A stretch of 64,000 nt of DNA from Phycisphaeraceae bacterium (GTDB taxonomy: Bacteria > Planctomycetota > Phycisphaerae > Phycisphaerales > Phycisphaeraceae): positions 1 through 64,000 of the forward strand of contig JAJDCU010000016.1 of assembly GCA_029260655.1 (NCBI GenBank). Direction: 5' to 3'. The position numbers and the translations under genes were made by a program. Position 1 is the stretch's first letter, and each line of letters begins with the position of its first letter. The notes beneath the pieces were generated by a model that did no database searches, was not told where the DNA came from, and saw only the letters and a list, made by a program, of their open reading frames with translations. This document shows, one piece after another, positions 26,202-34,045 of this stretch.

Positions 26202-26678
26202 ATGCCTCAAGTAGTCACGATAAAATACGGCGACCTCCATACAACCGTCTCGTACGACGCCGAGGAGTTGTCATGGGTTGGTGGTGCCGTACTCCCAAAT
26301 GGTGGCGCTGTTACGATCGATCTGACAACCGAATACCCGGAACCTAGGCAAGCGCAGGTGGATCACGTTCAGAAGGCTCTTGTTTTCTTGATCGATGAGG
26401 GGTTAGAGCCTCATGTGAGCGACATCTACCAATTCTTCTGCGAGTACAAGGAAAAGACCCTCGCGTGGGGGAACATCTGGGCCGAAGATTTCGACCAAGT
26501 GAAATCCAGCGACGATATACTCAAGAGTTTTGAGGAGATCACGGTGGACTCCGATGATGGCATCGAATGCGGGCTATCATGCCGTGTTCTAGTCCTATGC
26601 AACTGGATTGATTTCGGTGGCCTACAACTTACGATTGACTCTGCGGGTAAGGTTTCAAAGATCGGGCTACAAGAGTGA
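26202..26678 (+). CDS. Hypothetical protein, 158 aa
   Basis: This small acidic cytoplasmic protein has no family I can name confidently. It has an N-terminal beta-rich part and a middle segment with conserved-looking aromatic residues (YQFFCEYKEKTLAWGNIW). Size, acidity and isolation recall small immunity or DUF-type proteins, but no toxin gene is adjacent, so that is only a suggestion. TACAAT at 26190-26195 is exactly 6 nt before the ATG, which supports real expression as a leaderless mRNA. Composition is somewhat AT-richer than typA and tyrS on either side. Confidence 0.65.
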   Translation: MPQVVTIKYGDLHTTVSYDAEELSWVGGAVLPNGGAVTIDLTTEYPEPRQAQVDHVQKALVFLIDEGLEPHVSDIYQFFCEYKEKTLAWGNIWAEDFDQVKSSDDILKSFEEITVDSDDGIECGLSCRVLVLCNWIDFGGLQLTIDSAGKVSKIGLQE

Positions 26679-26759
26679 AGCACCTGACCTAGGTACCCAT
26701 GGATGTTCCATATCCCGTGTTCGGCGTATGCGGGCTTCTTGGGTACACTCTGCGGCGTT

Positions 26760-28025
26760 ATGAGCACTACTAACACAGCCAATCTCTACGACGTCCTCGC
26801 TGAGCGGGGGTTTGTTTCGCAGGCGACGGATGAGAAGATCCGTGAGCGGTTCGTTAGGCCGGTGACGGCGTATATCGGGTTTGACCCGACGGCGGACAGT
26901 TTGCATGTCGGGAACCTGGTGCCGGTGATGGCGCTGGCGCACCTGCAGCGGTGCGGGCATAAGCCGATCGCGGTGGTCGGGGGGGGCACGGGGCTGGTCG
27001 GGGACCCGTCGGGGAAGACCGAATCAAGGAAGATGCTCACGCGCGAGGACATCGATCACAACGTCAGGTGCATCGGCAAGCAGATCGAGCACTTTGTGAC
27101 CTTTGATGCGCCGGGGAAAAACTCCCCCACCGGCGCTGTGATGCTCAATAATGCGGACTGGCTGACGGAGCTGAGCTGGGTCGAGTTGTTGCGTGATTAC
27201 GGGACGCACTTCTCGGTGAACCGGATGCTGACGATGGACTCGGTGAAGTCGAGGCTGGACGCGGAGAGCGGGCTGACGTTTCTGGAGTTCAATTACATGG
27301 TGATGCAGGCGGTGGATTTTTTGCATCTCTATAAGACGCACAAGTGCACGGTGCAGATGGGCGGGCAGGACCAGTGGGGAAACATCGTGATGGGGATCGA
27401 GCTTGGTAGACGTATCGCGGGGGCGGAGCTTGCGGGGCTGACGTTTCCGTTGGTGACTAAGAGCGATGGCGGAAAATTCGGCAAGAGCGAGTCGGGGAAC
27501 GTCTGGCTGGATCCCAAGCGGACGAGTCCTTATGAGTTTTATCAGTTCTGGCGGAACACGCCGGATGTGGATGTGAAGCGGTACCTGGGGTTTTTCACGT
27601 TCCTGCCGATCGACGAGGTGAACAAACTCGGTGCGCTACAAGGCCAGGAAGCGAACGCGGCGAAGCAGATGCTGGCCTACGAGGTGACGAAGCTGGTGCA
27701 CGGGCAGGCCGAGGCGGACACGGCCCGGGACAGCGTCCAGAAGGCGTTCGGCGCGGCTCAGGACGTGACCGGGGAGGCGATCCCCCACGGCGACCTATCC
27801 GAGGCGGAACTGGGGGCGGGGATCGGTGTGATCCAATTATTAGTTACCGCCGGGCTGGCGAAATCGAACGGCGAGGCCAAACGGCTCGTATCAGCAGGTG
27901 GCGTCCGGCTGCACGATCAGCCTGTCAAGGATATCTCGCAACAGGTCACGGCCGACGATATCCGCGACGGGTATGTGCTGATCCGTGCCGGGAAGAAACG
28001 CCTGTTCCGCTTCGATGTGAGGTGA
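26760..28025 (+). CDS. tyrS: Tyrosyl-tRNA synthetase
   Basis: This class I synthetase charges tRNA-Tyr. The 421-residue protein carries the HIGH-type motif as DSLHVGNLVP, the tyrosine-binding region NYMVMQAVDFLHL with GGQDQWGNI, and the KMSKS loop as KFGKS. The C-terminal S4-like domain begins near KSNGEAKRLVSAGGVRL. The frame opens at 26703, but MSTTN at 26760 is the sensible start. TACACT at 26744-26749 lies 10 nt upstream, so the leader would be only a few nucleotides. Confidence 0.96.
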   Translation: MSTTNTANLYDVLAERGFVSQATDEKIRERFVRPVTAYIGFDPTADSLHVGNLVPVMALAHLQRCGHKPIAVVGGGTGLVGDPSGKTESRKMLTREDIDHNVRCIGKQIEHFVTFDAPGKNSPTGAVMLNNADWLTELSWVELLRDYGTHFSVNRMLTMDSVKSRLDAESGLTFLEFNYMVMQAVDFLHLYKTHKCTVQMGGQDQWGNIVMGIELGRRIAGAELAGLTFPLVTKSDGGKFGKSESGNVWLDPKRTSPYEFYQFWRNTPDVDVKRYLGFFTFLPIDEVNKLGALQGQEANAAKQMLAYEVTKLVHGQAEADTARDSVQKAFGAAQDVTGEAIPHGDLSEAELGAGIGVIQLLVTAGLAKSNGEAKRLVSAGGVRLHDQPVKDISQQVTADDIRDGYVLIRAGKKRLFRFDVR

Positions 28026-28048
28026 AGCGAGCGGTCATCGGTGGGAAT

Positions 28049-28078
28049 TAGCCACGAAGAGGCACAAAAATCACAAAA
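28049..28078 (+). repeat. Single arm of GCCACGAAGAGGCACA-type repeat
   Basis: The sequence attagccacgaagaggcac followed by aaaaatcacaaaag resembles one arm of the nested palindromes, with tandem short words separated by similar spacing, but the complementary arm is missing. It is probably a decayed or half element. Confidence 0.45.
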
Positions 28079-28111
28079 GAGAAGGCGTGGATGATTTGGC
28101 CCGTTGCGCCA

Positions 28112-28143
28112 ACGCGCGGATCTGCGATCCGCCGCTAAACGGC
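28112..28143. repeat. REP-like double hairpin, copy 1
   Basis: This 32-nt string is identical to 54567-54598. It contains two hairpins: GCGGATC-tgc-GATCCGC, a perfect 7-bp stem, and GCCG-ctaaa-CGGC. Two identical intergenic copies 26 kb apart suggest a dispersed REP-like family. Confidence 0.75.
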
Positions 28144-28153
28144 GAGCCCAGAC

Positions 28154-28196
28154 GCCACACTTAGATCGTTGACACGCGCCACACTTAGATCGTTGA
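28154..28196 (+). repeat. 19-bp direct repeat, period 24
   Basis: GCCACACTTAGATCGTTGA occurs at 28154-28172 and again at 28178-28196, both perfect. It lies between the REP-like element and the kelch-like gene. It could be a paired operator or simple duplication. Confidence 0.7.
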
Positions 28197-28267
28197 TCTG
28201 CTTTCAGGAAATATCTTTGACACGATCTGGAACAACCCGCCGGGCCCATCCGTGTTCGGCGGTATCT

Positions 28268-29407
28268 ATGGGGTGGATGTTTGGACTGCTTGCGCTGCTT
28301 GGGCTGACGGCGAACGCCTACGGTGATGAATCTGCGGGCGGTTCAGTCGGGCCGGCCTGGGAGCGGCTGGCGGACATGCCGACGGCGGTCGCGGCGCCTG
28401 CGGGAAGCAAACAGGGAAGACGGGCGGTGTTGACCGGGGGCGTCATCTTAGGCGGGGGCGTGAGCGATGCGGTGCAGGCATTTGACCTGGACGGGTTGAC
28501 CTGGTCGCAGCCGACGCGATTGGTTACACCCAGGTACCAGCACGCGCAGGTGACGCTGGCGGACGGGCGGATCCTGGTTCTTGGGGGGAGGCGGTCTCGG
28601 CAACCCGGCCAGGCGCACGGCCCGATCGCATCGTGCGAGTTGATCGACGCGGACCTGAGCAAGACCGTCCCCACCGCCGACCTGCCCATGGCGATGTCCT
28701 CGCCGACGGTCCACCTGCTGTCTAACGGCCAGGCCCTGGCGGTCGGCAACCACGTCGCGGCGGTGTTCGACCCGGTGGCGGAGAGCTGGGAACCGGTCGC
28801 CCCGCTGATTGAGCCAAGGCGCGAGCATGATTCGGTCCTGCTTGATGACGGGACGGTCCTGGTCGGCGGCGGGATCGGGCGGGCGACCTTCGAGCGGATC
28901 AACCCGGCGACGCATGAAAGCGTTCACCTGCAAGCCAGGCTGCCCGATGCGCTGGACGACCTGGCGATGGTGCTGCTGGCGGACGGGCGGGTGTGGGTGA
29001 TCGGCGGGCAACACCTCAACGGGCAGACGACCGACGAGACCTGGCTGCTGACGGTCGGCGAAGACGGTGATAGTAGCCTCGCGCCCGGGCCGGACCTGGG
29101 ATTGGAACACGGGGTAGCCGACCATGTCGTAGTCCAGACGCCCCACGGGCTGGTGGTCGCCGGGGGCGAATCGCAAAACGGCCGACGTGACACGGAACTT
29201 GCCTCGGCGATGTGGCTGGACCCGATCAAGCTGACGGTCAGGCTCTTGCCCGCGACCGACATCGCCCACGACGACGCGGTGGGTCTAAGCGATGGCGGAT
29301 GGGCGCTGGTGTTCGGCGGACAGGTCGACGGGTCGCTGCTGGGCGTTGCGGTCCCGACCCCGATCCGCGCGGCGCACCGGATCAGGCTGCCGGCGGCCGG
29401 GCACTGA
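28268..29407 (+). CDS. Secreted kelch-repeat-like protein
   Basis: This 379-residue exported protein has a hydrophobic signal (WMFGLLALLGLTANAYG). It has at least five kelch-type blades, seen as repeated motifs with small hydrophobic stretches and GG pairs: LADGRILVLGGRR, LDDGTVLVGGGIG, LADGRVWVIGGQH, VVAGGE and WALVFGGQ. It probably forms a beta-propeller; the ligand is unknown. The frame is open from 28169, but the upstream residues lie over the direct repeats and are not signal-like, so the ATG at 28268 is preferred. No clear ribosome-binding site is seen. Confidence 0.82.
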   Translation: MGWMFGLLALLGLTANAYGDESAGGSVGPAWERLADMPTAVAAPAGSKQGRRAVLTGGVILGGGVSDAVQAFDLDGLTWSQPTRLVTPRYQHAQVTLADGRILVLGGRRSRQPGQAHGPIASCELIDADLSKTVPTADLPMAMSSPTVHLLSNGQALAVGNHVAAVFDPVAESWEPVAPLIEPRREHDSVLLDDGTVLVGGGIGRATFERINPATHESVHLQARLPDALDDLAMVLLADGRVWVIGGQHLNGQTTDETWLLTVGEDGDSSLAPGPDLGLEHGVADHVVVQTPHGLVVAGGESQNGRRDTELASAMWLDPIKLTVRLLPATDIAHDDAVGLSDGGWALVFGGQVDGSLLGVAVPTPIRAAHRIRLPAAGH

Positions 29408-29503
29408 CCCAGATCAAGCCAGGCCAAGGTCTTTGACCTGCCGGGGCTGCGCCCCTATTCTTGCCTGCCGCCTACCCAGGAACCGGCCCGATGCGGCCAA
29501 ACC

Positions 29504-30463
29504 ATGCCCCAGACGCCCCCCCCAGACGACAACGAACACAAGCCCCACACGGGTAACAACTTCCGTCACTTCTTCCTGCGCGGGCTGGCGATCGTGCTGC
29601 CGACGGTGCTGACGATCTGGCTGTTGATCGTCAGCTACCAGTTCGTGCAAAACCGCATCGCCGGGCCGATTAATCAGGGCCTGCGGACCTTGATTGTCCA
29701 TGCCGCGCCTTGGCCCAGCCCGACCGACGCGGACTACGACGAAGCGTTCGAGGGCCTGACCCAGCAGCAGTTGGCCGTCTGGCGGGTGGTCGATGGCGAT
29801 CTGAAGTCCACGCTGGGCGATGCGTACACGCCGGCTAAGCAGATCGATCGCCGCCGGGCCTGGATGAAGGACCAGACGGCGGTCGTCAGCCTGGTCCGAA
29901 GCGGCGTCGTCCAGCGGTGGTGGAACTCGGTCACGATCGGGACCTGGGTCGTGATGGACCTGATCGGGCTGGTCGTGGCGATCATCCTGATCTACTTCGT
30001 CGGCTGGCTGGTCGGCAGCTATATCGGTCGGCGGCTGTATCAAGGCGGCGAGGACCTGGTCAACCGACTGCCGCTGATCCGAAGCGTCTACCCGTCGATC
30101 AAGCAGGTCACCGATTTCTTCGTCGGGTCGAAGAAGGACCGGTCGCAATTCAGCGCGGTCGTCGCGGTGGAATACCCCCGCAAGGGGCTGTGGTCGGTCG
30201 GTCTGGTCACCGGGAACACCATGCGGAACATCCAGGAACGGGCCGGCCAGCTCTGCCTGACGGTCTTCATCCCCAGTAGCCCCACCCCGTTCACCGGGTA
30301 CGTGATCACGGTGCCCAAGGCGGACACGATCGATTTACCCATTACAATAGAAGAAGCGATCAAGTTCACGGTGTCCGGCGGGGTGCTGGTCCCCCCGCGT
30401 CAGCAGATCGCCGAACACAACCCGAAGCTGTTCACGCAGGCCCCGACAACCCAGGACGAATGA
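29504..30463 (+). CDS. DUF502 family membrane protein
   Basis: This 319-residue inner-membrane protein has the two membrane segments usual for DUF502 (LAIVLPTVLTIWLLIVSY near residue 28, and a second near residue 150), then the conserved soluble region with LPLIRSVYPSIKQVTDFF, RSQFSAVVAVEYPRKG and GYVITVP. The function of the family is unknown. A variable linker of about 80 residues between the helices is longer than usual. It lies 96 nt downstream of the kelch gene and 57 nt upstream of hpf, so may head the hpf-ptsN-HPr group. Confidence 0.88.
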   Translation: MPQTPPPDDNEHKPHTGNNFRHFFLRGLAIVLPTVLTIWLLIVSYQFVQNRIAGPINQGLRTLIVHAAPWPSPTDADYDEAFEGLTQQQLAVWRVVDGDLKSTLGDAYTPAKQIDRRRAWMKDQTAVVSLVRSGVVQRWWNSVTIGTWVVMDLIGLVVAIILIYFVGWLVGSYIGRRLYQGGEDLVNRLPLIRSVYPSIKQVTDFFVGSKKDRSQFSAVVAVEYPRKGLWSVGLVTGNTMRNIQERAGQLCLTVFIPSSPTPFTGYVITVPKADTIDLPITIEEAIKFTVSGGVLVPPRQQIAEHNPKLFTQAPTTQDE

Positions 30464-30520
30464 ACTACTAAGGCCCCGCACAACGAACGACCCAGGCATC
30501 CGCAACCCCCGGAGTTGAAT

Positions 30521-30817
30521 ATGGAGATTACCGTCAGCGGCAAGCACATCGAAATCACCGAGCCCATCCGCGCCTACGCCACCGAGAAGGCCAACAAGCT
30601 CACCAAGTATTTCGATCAGATCCGCTCGGTCGAGGTCCTCGCCGACAAGAGCTCGAACAACCACTTTGAGATCGAGATGATCGTCCACGTGGGCCACCAC
30701 GACCCGTTCATCGCCCACGCCACGGGGGAAGACCTCTACGCCACGATCGACCAGACCCAGGACAAGCTCGAACGTCAGTTGACCGACCACAAGCAGAAAG
30801 TCAAGAACCACCGGTAA
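30521..30817 (+). CDS. hpf: Ribosome hibernation promoting factor, short form
   Basis: HPF binds the 30S subunit at the mRNA channel and promotes inactive ribosomes in stationary phase. The 98-residue product has the family pattern EITVSGKHIEITEPIRAYA, then KLTKYFDQI and ATGEDLYATIDQTQDKLERQL. It lacks the C-terminal dimerisation domain of long HPF. The Shine-Dalgarno GGAG at 30511-30514 selects the ATG at 30521 over an upstream TTG. It is followed by ptsN, an arrangement like the rpoN-hpf-ptsN region of proteobacteria. Confidence 0.92.
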   Translation: MEITVSGKHIEITEPIRAYATEKANKLTKYFDQIRSVEVLADKSSNNHFEIEMIVHVGHHDPFIAHATGEDLYATIDQTQDKLERQLTDHKQKVKNHR

Positions 30818-30879
30818 GCCGAGGCGGAGGCCCTTGCCGGTCACGCCGACACACGCACCTACAAAGAAAGCCAAACCCG

Positions 30880-31356
30880 ATGAAGCTGTTGGATTTTGTG
30901 TTGCCCAAGGCATTGATCGCCGACCTGAAAGCCACCGAGCGCAACGACGTGATCGGGGAGCTGGTCGACGCCGTCGTCGAAGCCGGGGGCGTGCCTAAGA
31001 AACTCCGCGACGATCTGGTCAAGGAGATCATCGGCCGCGAGAAGCACGGCTCGACCGGTTTCGGCAAGGGGGTCGCCGTCCCACACGTCAAGCACGAGAA
31101 GATCAAGAAGATGACCGCGGCGATCGGCGTGAGCCAGCAAGGCGTCGATTTCAACGCCCTGGATAAGGCCCCGGTCTACTCGGTCGTGCTGCTTCTGTCA
31201 CCGATCGACAAGCCCGATGAACACCTCCAGGCGATGGAGAACATCTTCTCGAACCTGCAGAAGGACAACTTCCGCCGGTTCCTGCGCCAAGCCACGACGG
31301 CCGAAGCGATCCAGGACCTGCTGCACGAAGCCGACACCCAGCAGTTGGCTGAGTAA
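30880..31356 (+). CDS. ptsN: PTS IIA protein of the nitrogen type
   Basis: This 158-residue EIIA-Ntr-like phosphocarrier usually regulates rather than transports. The phosphorylated His lies in GKGVAVPHVKHEK near residue 70, and REKHGSTGFGKG precedes it as in PtsN. There is no membrane-component PTS gene nearby. The HPr-like gene follows after 142 nt, so a regulatory phosphorelay is plausible, but enzyme I (ptsI/ptsP) is not in the window. Confidence 0.9.
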   Translation: MKLLDFVLPKALIADLKATERNDVIGELVDAVVEAGGVPKKLRDDLVKEIIGREKHGSTGFGKGVAVPHVKHEKIKKMTAAIGVSQQGVDFNALDKAPVYSVVLLLSPIDKPDEHLQAMENIFSNLQKDNFRRFLRQATTAEAIQDLLHEADTQQLAE

Positions 31357-31498
31357 CGCGATGACGCCGTAAATTTCGGGCGTCGTTCGTACCCTAAGCC
31401 GCTATACCCGACCGGGGGGGGGCGACCAAGCCCGCCGTTGAAGGATCAAGCCGTGTTCCGTCACCGCCGCACCCAAAGATGACAACCCTGAGACAACC

Positions 31499-31771
31499 TT
31501 GGACTCCGCATCGACACAAGTCACGATCATCAACAAGCTGGGCCTGCACGCCCGGCCGGCGATGTCGTTCGTCGATGTCGCCAACAGTTACACCAGCGAC
31601 ATCAAGGTCGCCAAGGACGGGCAGGTCGTTGACGGCAAGAGCATCATGCAACTGATGATGCTCGCCGCGACCCAGGGAAGCGAGCTTAAGATCGACGCCC
31701 AAGGCCCCGACGCCGAGCAAGCCGTCGCCGCGCTGGTCAAGCTCGTAGATAGCAAGTTCGATGAGGACTGA
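31499..31771 (+). CDS. HPr-family phosphocarrier protein
   Basis: This 90-residue HPr-like protein transfers phosphate from enzyme I to IIA proteins. The active-site His is in NKLGLHARPAMSFV and the second conserved site is GKSIMQLMMLAATQG, where the Ser equivalent to regulatory Ser46 is kept. The start appears to be TTG at 31499, which gives the standard N-terminus. Between ptsN and this gene is a TATACC-containing stretch that may carry a separate promoter. The absence of an adjacent enzyme I gene is notable. Confidence 0.92.
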   Translation: MDSASTQVTIINKLGLHARPAMSFVDVANSYTSDIKVAKDGQVVDGKSIMQLMMLAATQGSELKIDAQGPDAEQAVAALVKLVDSKFDED

Positions 31772-31911
31772 TGGGGCAGGGTCCGGGGATCTGGGTCCGG
31801 GGATCTGTAATAGCTATCCAACAACGCCAAGTCTGAGCGCAGCGAAGGCTCGGGTATTCCCCATTGCATATCCCAGAACCCCGAATCCCAAGCGCAGAAT
31901 CCCATCCTCAG
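31772..31911. repeat. Inverted G-rich repeat debris
   Basis: A direct repeat gggtccggggatct occurs twice near 31779-31808 on the plus strand, and a related G-rich series reads on the minus strand over about 31860-31910. The plan (short tandem words facing each other) recalls the nested palindromes but is much more decayed. No gene is supported. Confidence 0.35.
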
Positions 31912-32859
31912 TCATCCCGCGTGACGGCTGTGGTCCGGCTGGGTTGACCCGGCGGCGGGCTTTGTCCGAGTCAGCCAGCGGTACGCCCAGATCGACGGGG
32001 CCGACAGCGAATAGATCACGAACCCGGCGGCGAGTGTCCACTGTAGCTGAATAACCAGCAGCAGCCCGACGATCACCGCCTTGGCGATCGTACCAAACGG
32101 CGCACGGCCGCGGACGTAGCGGTTCATCAGGTGGATGTAGCGGAACCTGCTGACCATCGCCAGCGCGGTCAGCAGGCTGATGGCGACCATCCCGACGGCG
32201 GCGATGCGGATCAGCAGGTGGTCGGGGGGGTAGGTCGACAGGAAGTACTGGTGCAGCAGGATCAGGCTGGCGACGGTCCCCGCGGCGCCGGGCGAAGGCA
32301 GGCCCTTGAACCGGTCGTGCCCGGCCTCCCCCGACGGGTCCGTCTCGATGTTAAACCGCGCCAGACGCAGCGCGACGCAGGCGACATAGATGCAAGCGAC
32401 CACGACCGCCAACCGGTCGAACAGGATGTTGCCCGTCGGGCGGAGCTCGGAAACAAACGGCGCACGGACGCCGATCAGTTGCACGACCATGAACGCCGGG
32501 GCAACCCCGAAGCTGACCATGTCGGCCATGGAGTCGAGCTGCGCGCCCAAGTCGCTGATGCTGTTGGTCAGCCGGGCGATCCGCCCGTCCAGCCCGTCCA
32601 TCGCCAGGCCCAGGAAGATAAACGCCGCCGCCATCGTCAGCGGGGACCAGCCAAACGGCAGCGGGTTGTCCAGGGCAGGCGTGGGCCTGGAAGCGAAGAA
32701 GATCGATGCGAAACCGCACAGCAGATTCGCCAGGGTAAACATCGTCGGCAGGACCGCGATCCCCCGCCGGGCCACGCGCCGGTGCAGCCGGCCGTGCCGT
32801 ACGCCGACGCCAACAGGCGGGTCCTGATCGTCTGATTCATCCACAAAGCGGTGAGGCAT
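31912..32859 (-). CDS. pssA: CDP-diacylglycerol-serine O-phosphatidyltransferase
   Basis: PssA makes phosphatidylserine from CDP-diacylglycerol and serine. The CDP-alcohol phosphotransferase signature is complete: DGLDGRIARLTNSISDLG followed by QLDSMADMVSFG. The 315-residue protein has about eight hydrophobic segments and an N-terminal arginine-rich extension of some 35 residues. A downstream psd gene for decarboxylation is not in the window. TAAGAT (complement of 32866-32871) lies exactly 6 nt before the ATG, and the divergent DUF2752 gene has the same arrangement. Confidence 0.92.
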   Translation of the reverse strand: MPHRFVDESDDQDPPVGVGVRHGRLHRRVARRGIAVLPTMFTLANLLCGFASIFFASRPTPALDNPLPFGWSPLTMAAAFIFLGLAMDGLDGRIARLTNSISDLGAQLDSMADMVSFGVAPAFMVVQLIGVRAPFVSELRPTGNILFDRLAVVVACIYVACVALRLARFNIETDPSGEAGHDRFKGLPSPGAAGTVASLILLHQYFLSTYPPDHLLIRIAAVGMVAISLLTALAMVSRFRYIHLMNRYVRGRAPFGTIAKAVIVGLLLVIQLQWTLAAGFVIYSLSAPSIWAYRWLTRTKPAAGSTQPDHSRHAG

Positions 32860-32865
32860 CGGCTT

Positions 32866-32906
32866 ATCTTACCGCGTTTTGCCCCCCGACCGCGCCGGGG
32901 TATCCT
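32866..32906. promoter_or_regulatory. Compact divergent leaderless promoter pair
   Basis: Only 53 nt separate the start codons of pssA (minus) and the DUF2752 gene (plus). Each has a -10 hexamer exactly 6 nt upstream: TAAGAT on the minus strand (32871-32866) and TATCCT at 32901-32906 on the plus strand. For the latter, TTGCCC at 32879-32884 is 16 nt upstream. Confidence 0.55.
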
Positions 32907-32912
32907 TTGTGG

Positions 32913-33392
32913 ATGCAGGTACAGGCAGACGACAGCACCCCGGGGGGCCAAACACCCGGGCCAACCGACAACTCACGCCTGGTCGCGGCGGTGCTGTTTC
33001 TCGCCACCGCCGGGGTCTTGCTCGTGGCCTGGGTCCTGTTGCCTGACCCCAACGGCAACGGGGTGGGCACGCATACGGCCCTTGGCCTGCCTAAGTGTGG
33101 TCTCTTGGAAAACACGGGCATCCCCTGCGTAACCTGCGGGATGACCACCGCTTTCAGCTACGCGGCCCACGGCGACCTGCTGGCGTCCTTCGTCACCCAG
33201 CCCGCAGGTGCGATCCTTGCCGTCCTTACCGCGATGACGAGCGTCGTTTCCGGGTACGCCCTGGCTTCCGGGATGCTGCTGACGCCGATCACTAAGCTCT
33301 TGTGGCGTCCGAGGGTCGTGATCGTCGCGGCCAGCGTGTTGATCCTTGCGTGGGTATACAAGATCCTGGTCCTGACCGGAGCGTTCGGATGA
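32913..33392 (+). CDS. DUF2752 family membrane protein
   Basis: This 159-residue membrane protein has the DUF2752 signature IPCVTCGMTTAFSYAAHGDL, where the CxxCG(M/L)T core is the hallmark, flanked by about three membrane helices. Function unknown. The ATG at 32913 is preceded by TATCCT with a 6-nt gap. The next gene starts inside its stop codon (ATGA overlap at 33389-33392), and a third gene overlaps in the same way, so the three form a tightly coupled operon with two lipoproteins. Confidence 0.88.
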   Translation: MQVQADDSTPGGQTPGPTDNSRLVAAVLFLATAGVLLVAWVLLPDPNGNGVGTHTALGLPKCGLLENTGIPCVTCGMTTAFSYAAHGDLLASFVTQPAGAILAVLTAMTSVVSGYALASGMLLTPITKLLWRPRVVIVAASVLILAWVYKILVLTGAFG

Positions 33393-34045
33393 AACGGATG
33401 AGAAGCATCACCCGCGGCGTCTGCTGGGCATTGATTGTGTCGGGCTTGATCGCCGTGTTCCTTGGCTTGACCGGCTGCGCCGCGATGATGCAGCCGGAGA
33501 AGAAAGTCATGGTCGACGTCGCCGGTGAGTACCTGGAACTGACCCACCAGCGGGTCGCGGTCATGGTCGCCGCCGACGCGCACACCCTCTACGCCTACCC
33601 CGACGCGCCGCTGCACATGGTCAAGGCGGTCACCGGCCAGATCGCAGGGAACGCCCCCGACGTCACCAACACCGTCCCCGATCAGGTCATAAGGTTTCAG
33701 AAAGAAAACCCCTACTGGACCAACCTCCGCTACAGCGAGTTGATCAAGAAGATGGCGGTGGACAAGATCGTGCTGATCGACGTGGTCGAGTACCGGACAC
33801 ACGAGCCGGGCAACACCCATGTCTGGCACGGGCTGATCACCGCCAACATCGGTGTGATCGACGCCAGCGCTGCGGACCCGGACAACTTCGCCTACTACAA
33901 CACCGTCTCGGTGCGGTTCCCCGACAAGAGCACGGTCGGCGTCGTCGACGCCGATGACGAGTCGATCCAGTTGGGGATGCTCTTGCTGTTCTCCCGGAAA
34001 GCCGGGGGGCTGTTCTACGACCACCAGGTCGAGGTCGAGAAGTGA
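33389..34045 (+). CDS. Putative lipoprotein A
   Basis: This 218-residue lipoprotein has a signal helix and the lipobox LGLTGCAAMM, Cys near residue 26. The mature part includes VDVAGEYLELTHQRVAVM and LRYSELIKKMAVDKIVLIDVVEY, typical of conserved planctomycete hypothetical lipoproteins, but I can name no domain. LspA (7010) is the expected processing enzyme. The start ATG overlaps the DUF2752 stop codon; the stop overlaps the next gene's GTG by the same 4-nt pattern, indicating translational coupling. Confidence 0.8.
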   Translation: MKRMRSITRGVCWALIVSGLIAVFLGLTGCAAMMQPEKKVMVDVAGEYLELTHQRVAVMVAADAHTLYAYPDAPLHMVKAVTGQIAGNAPDVTNTVPDQVIRFQKENPYWTNLRYSELIKKMAVDKIVLIDVVEYRTHEPGNTHVWHGLITANIGVIDASAADPDNFAYYNTVSVRFPDKSTVGVVDADDESIQLGMLLLFSRKAGGLFYDHQVEVEK

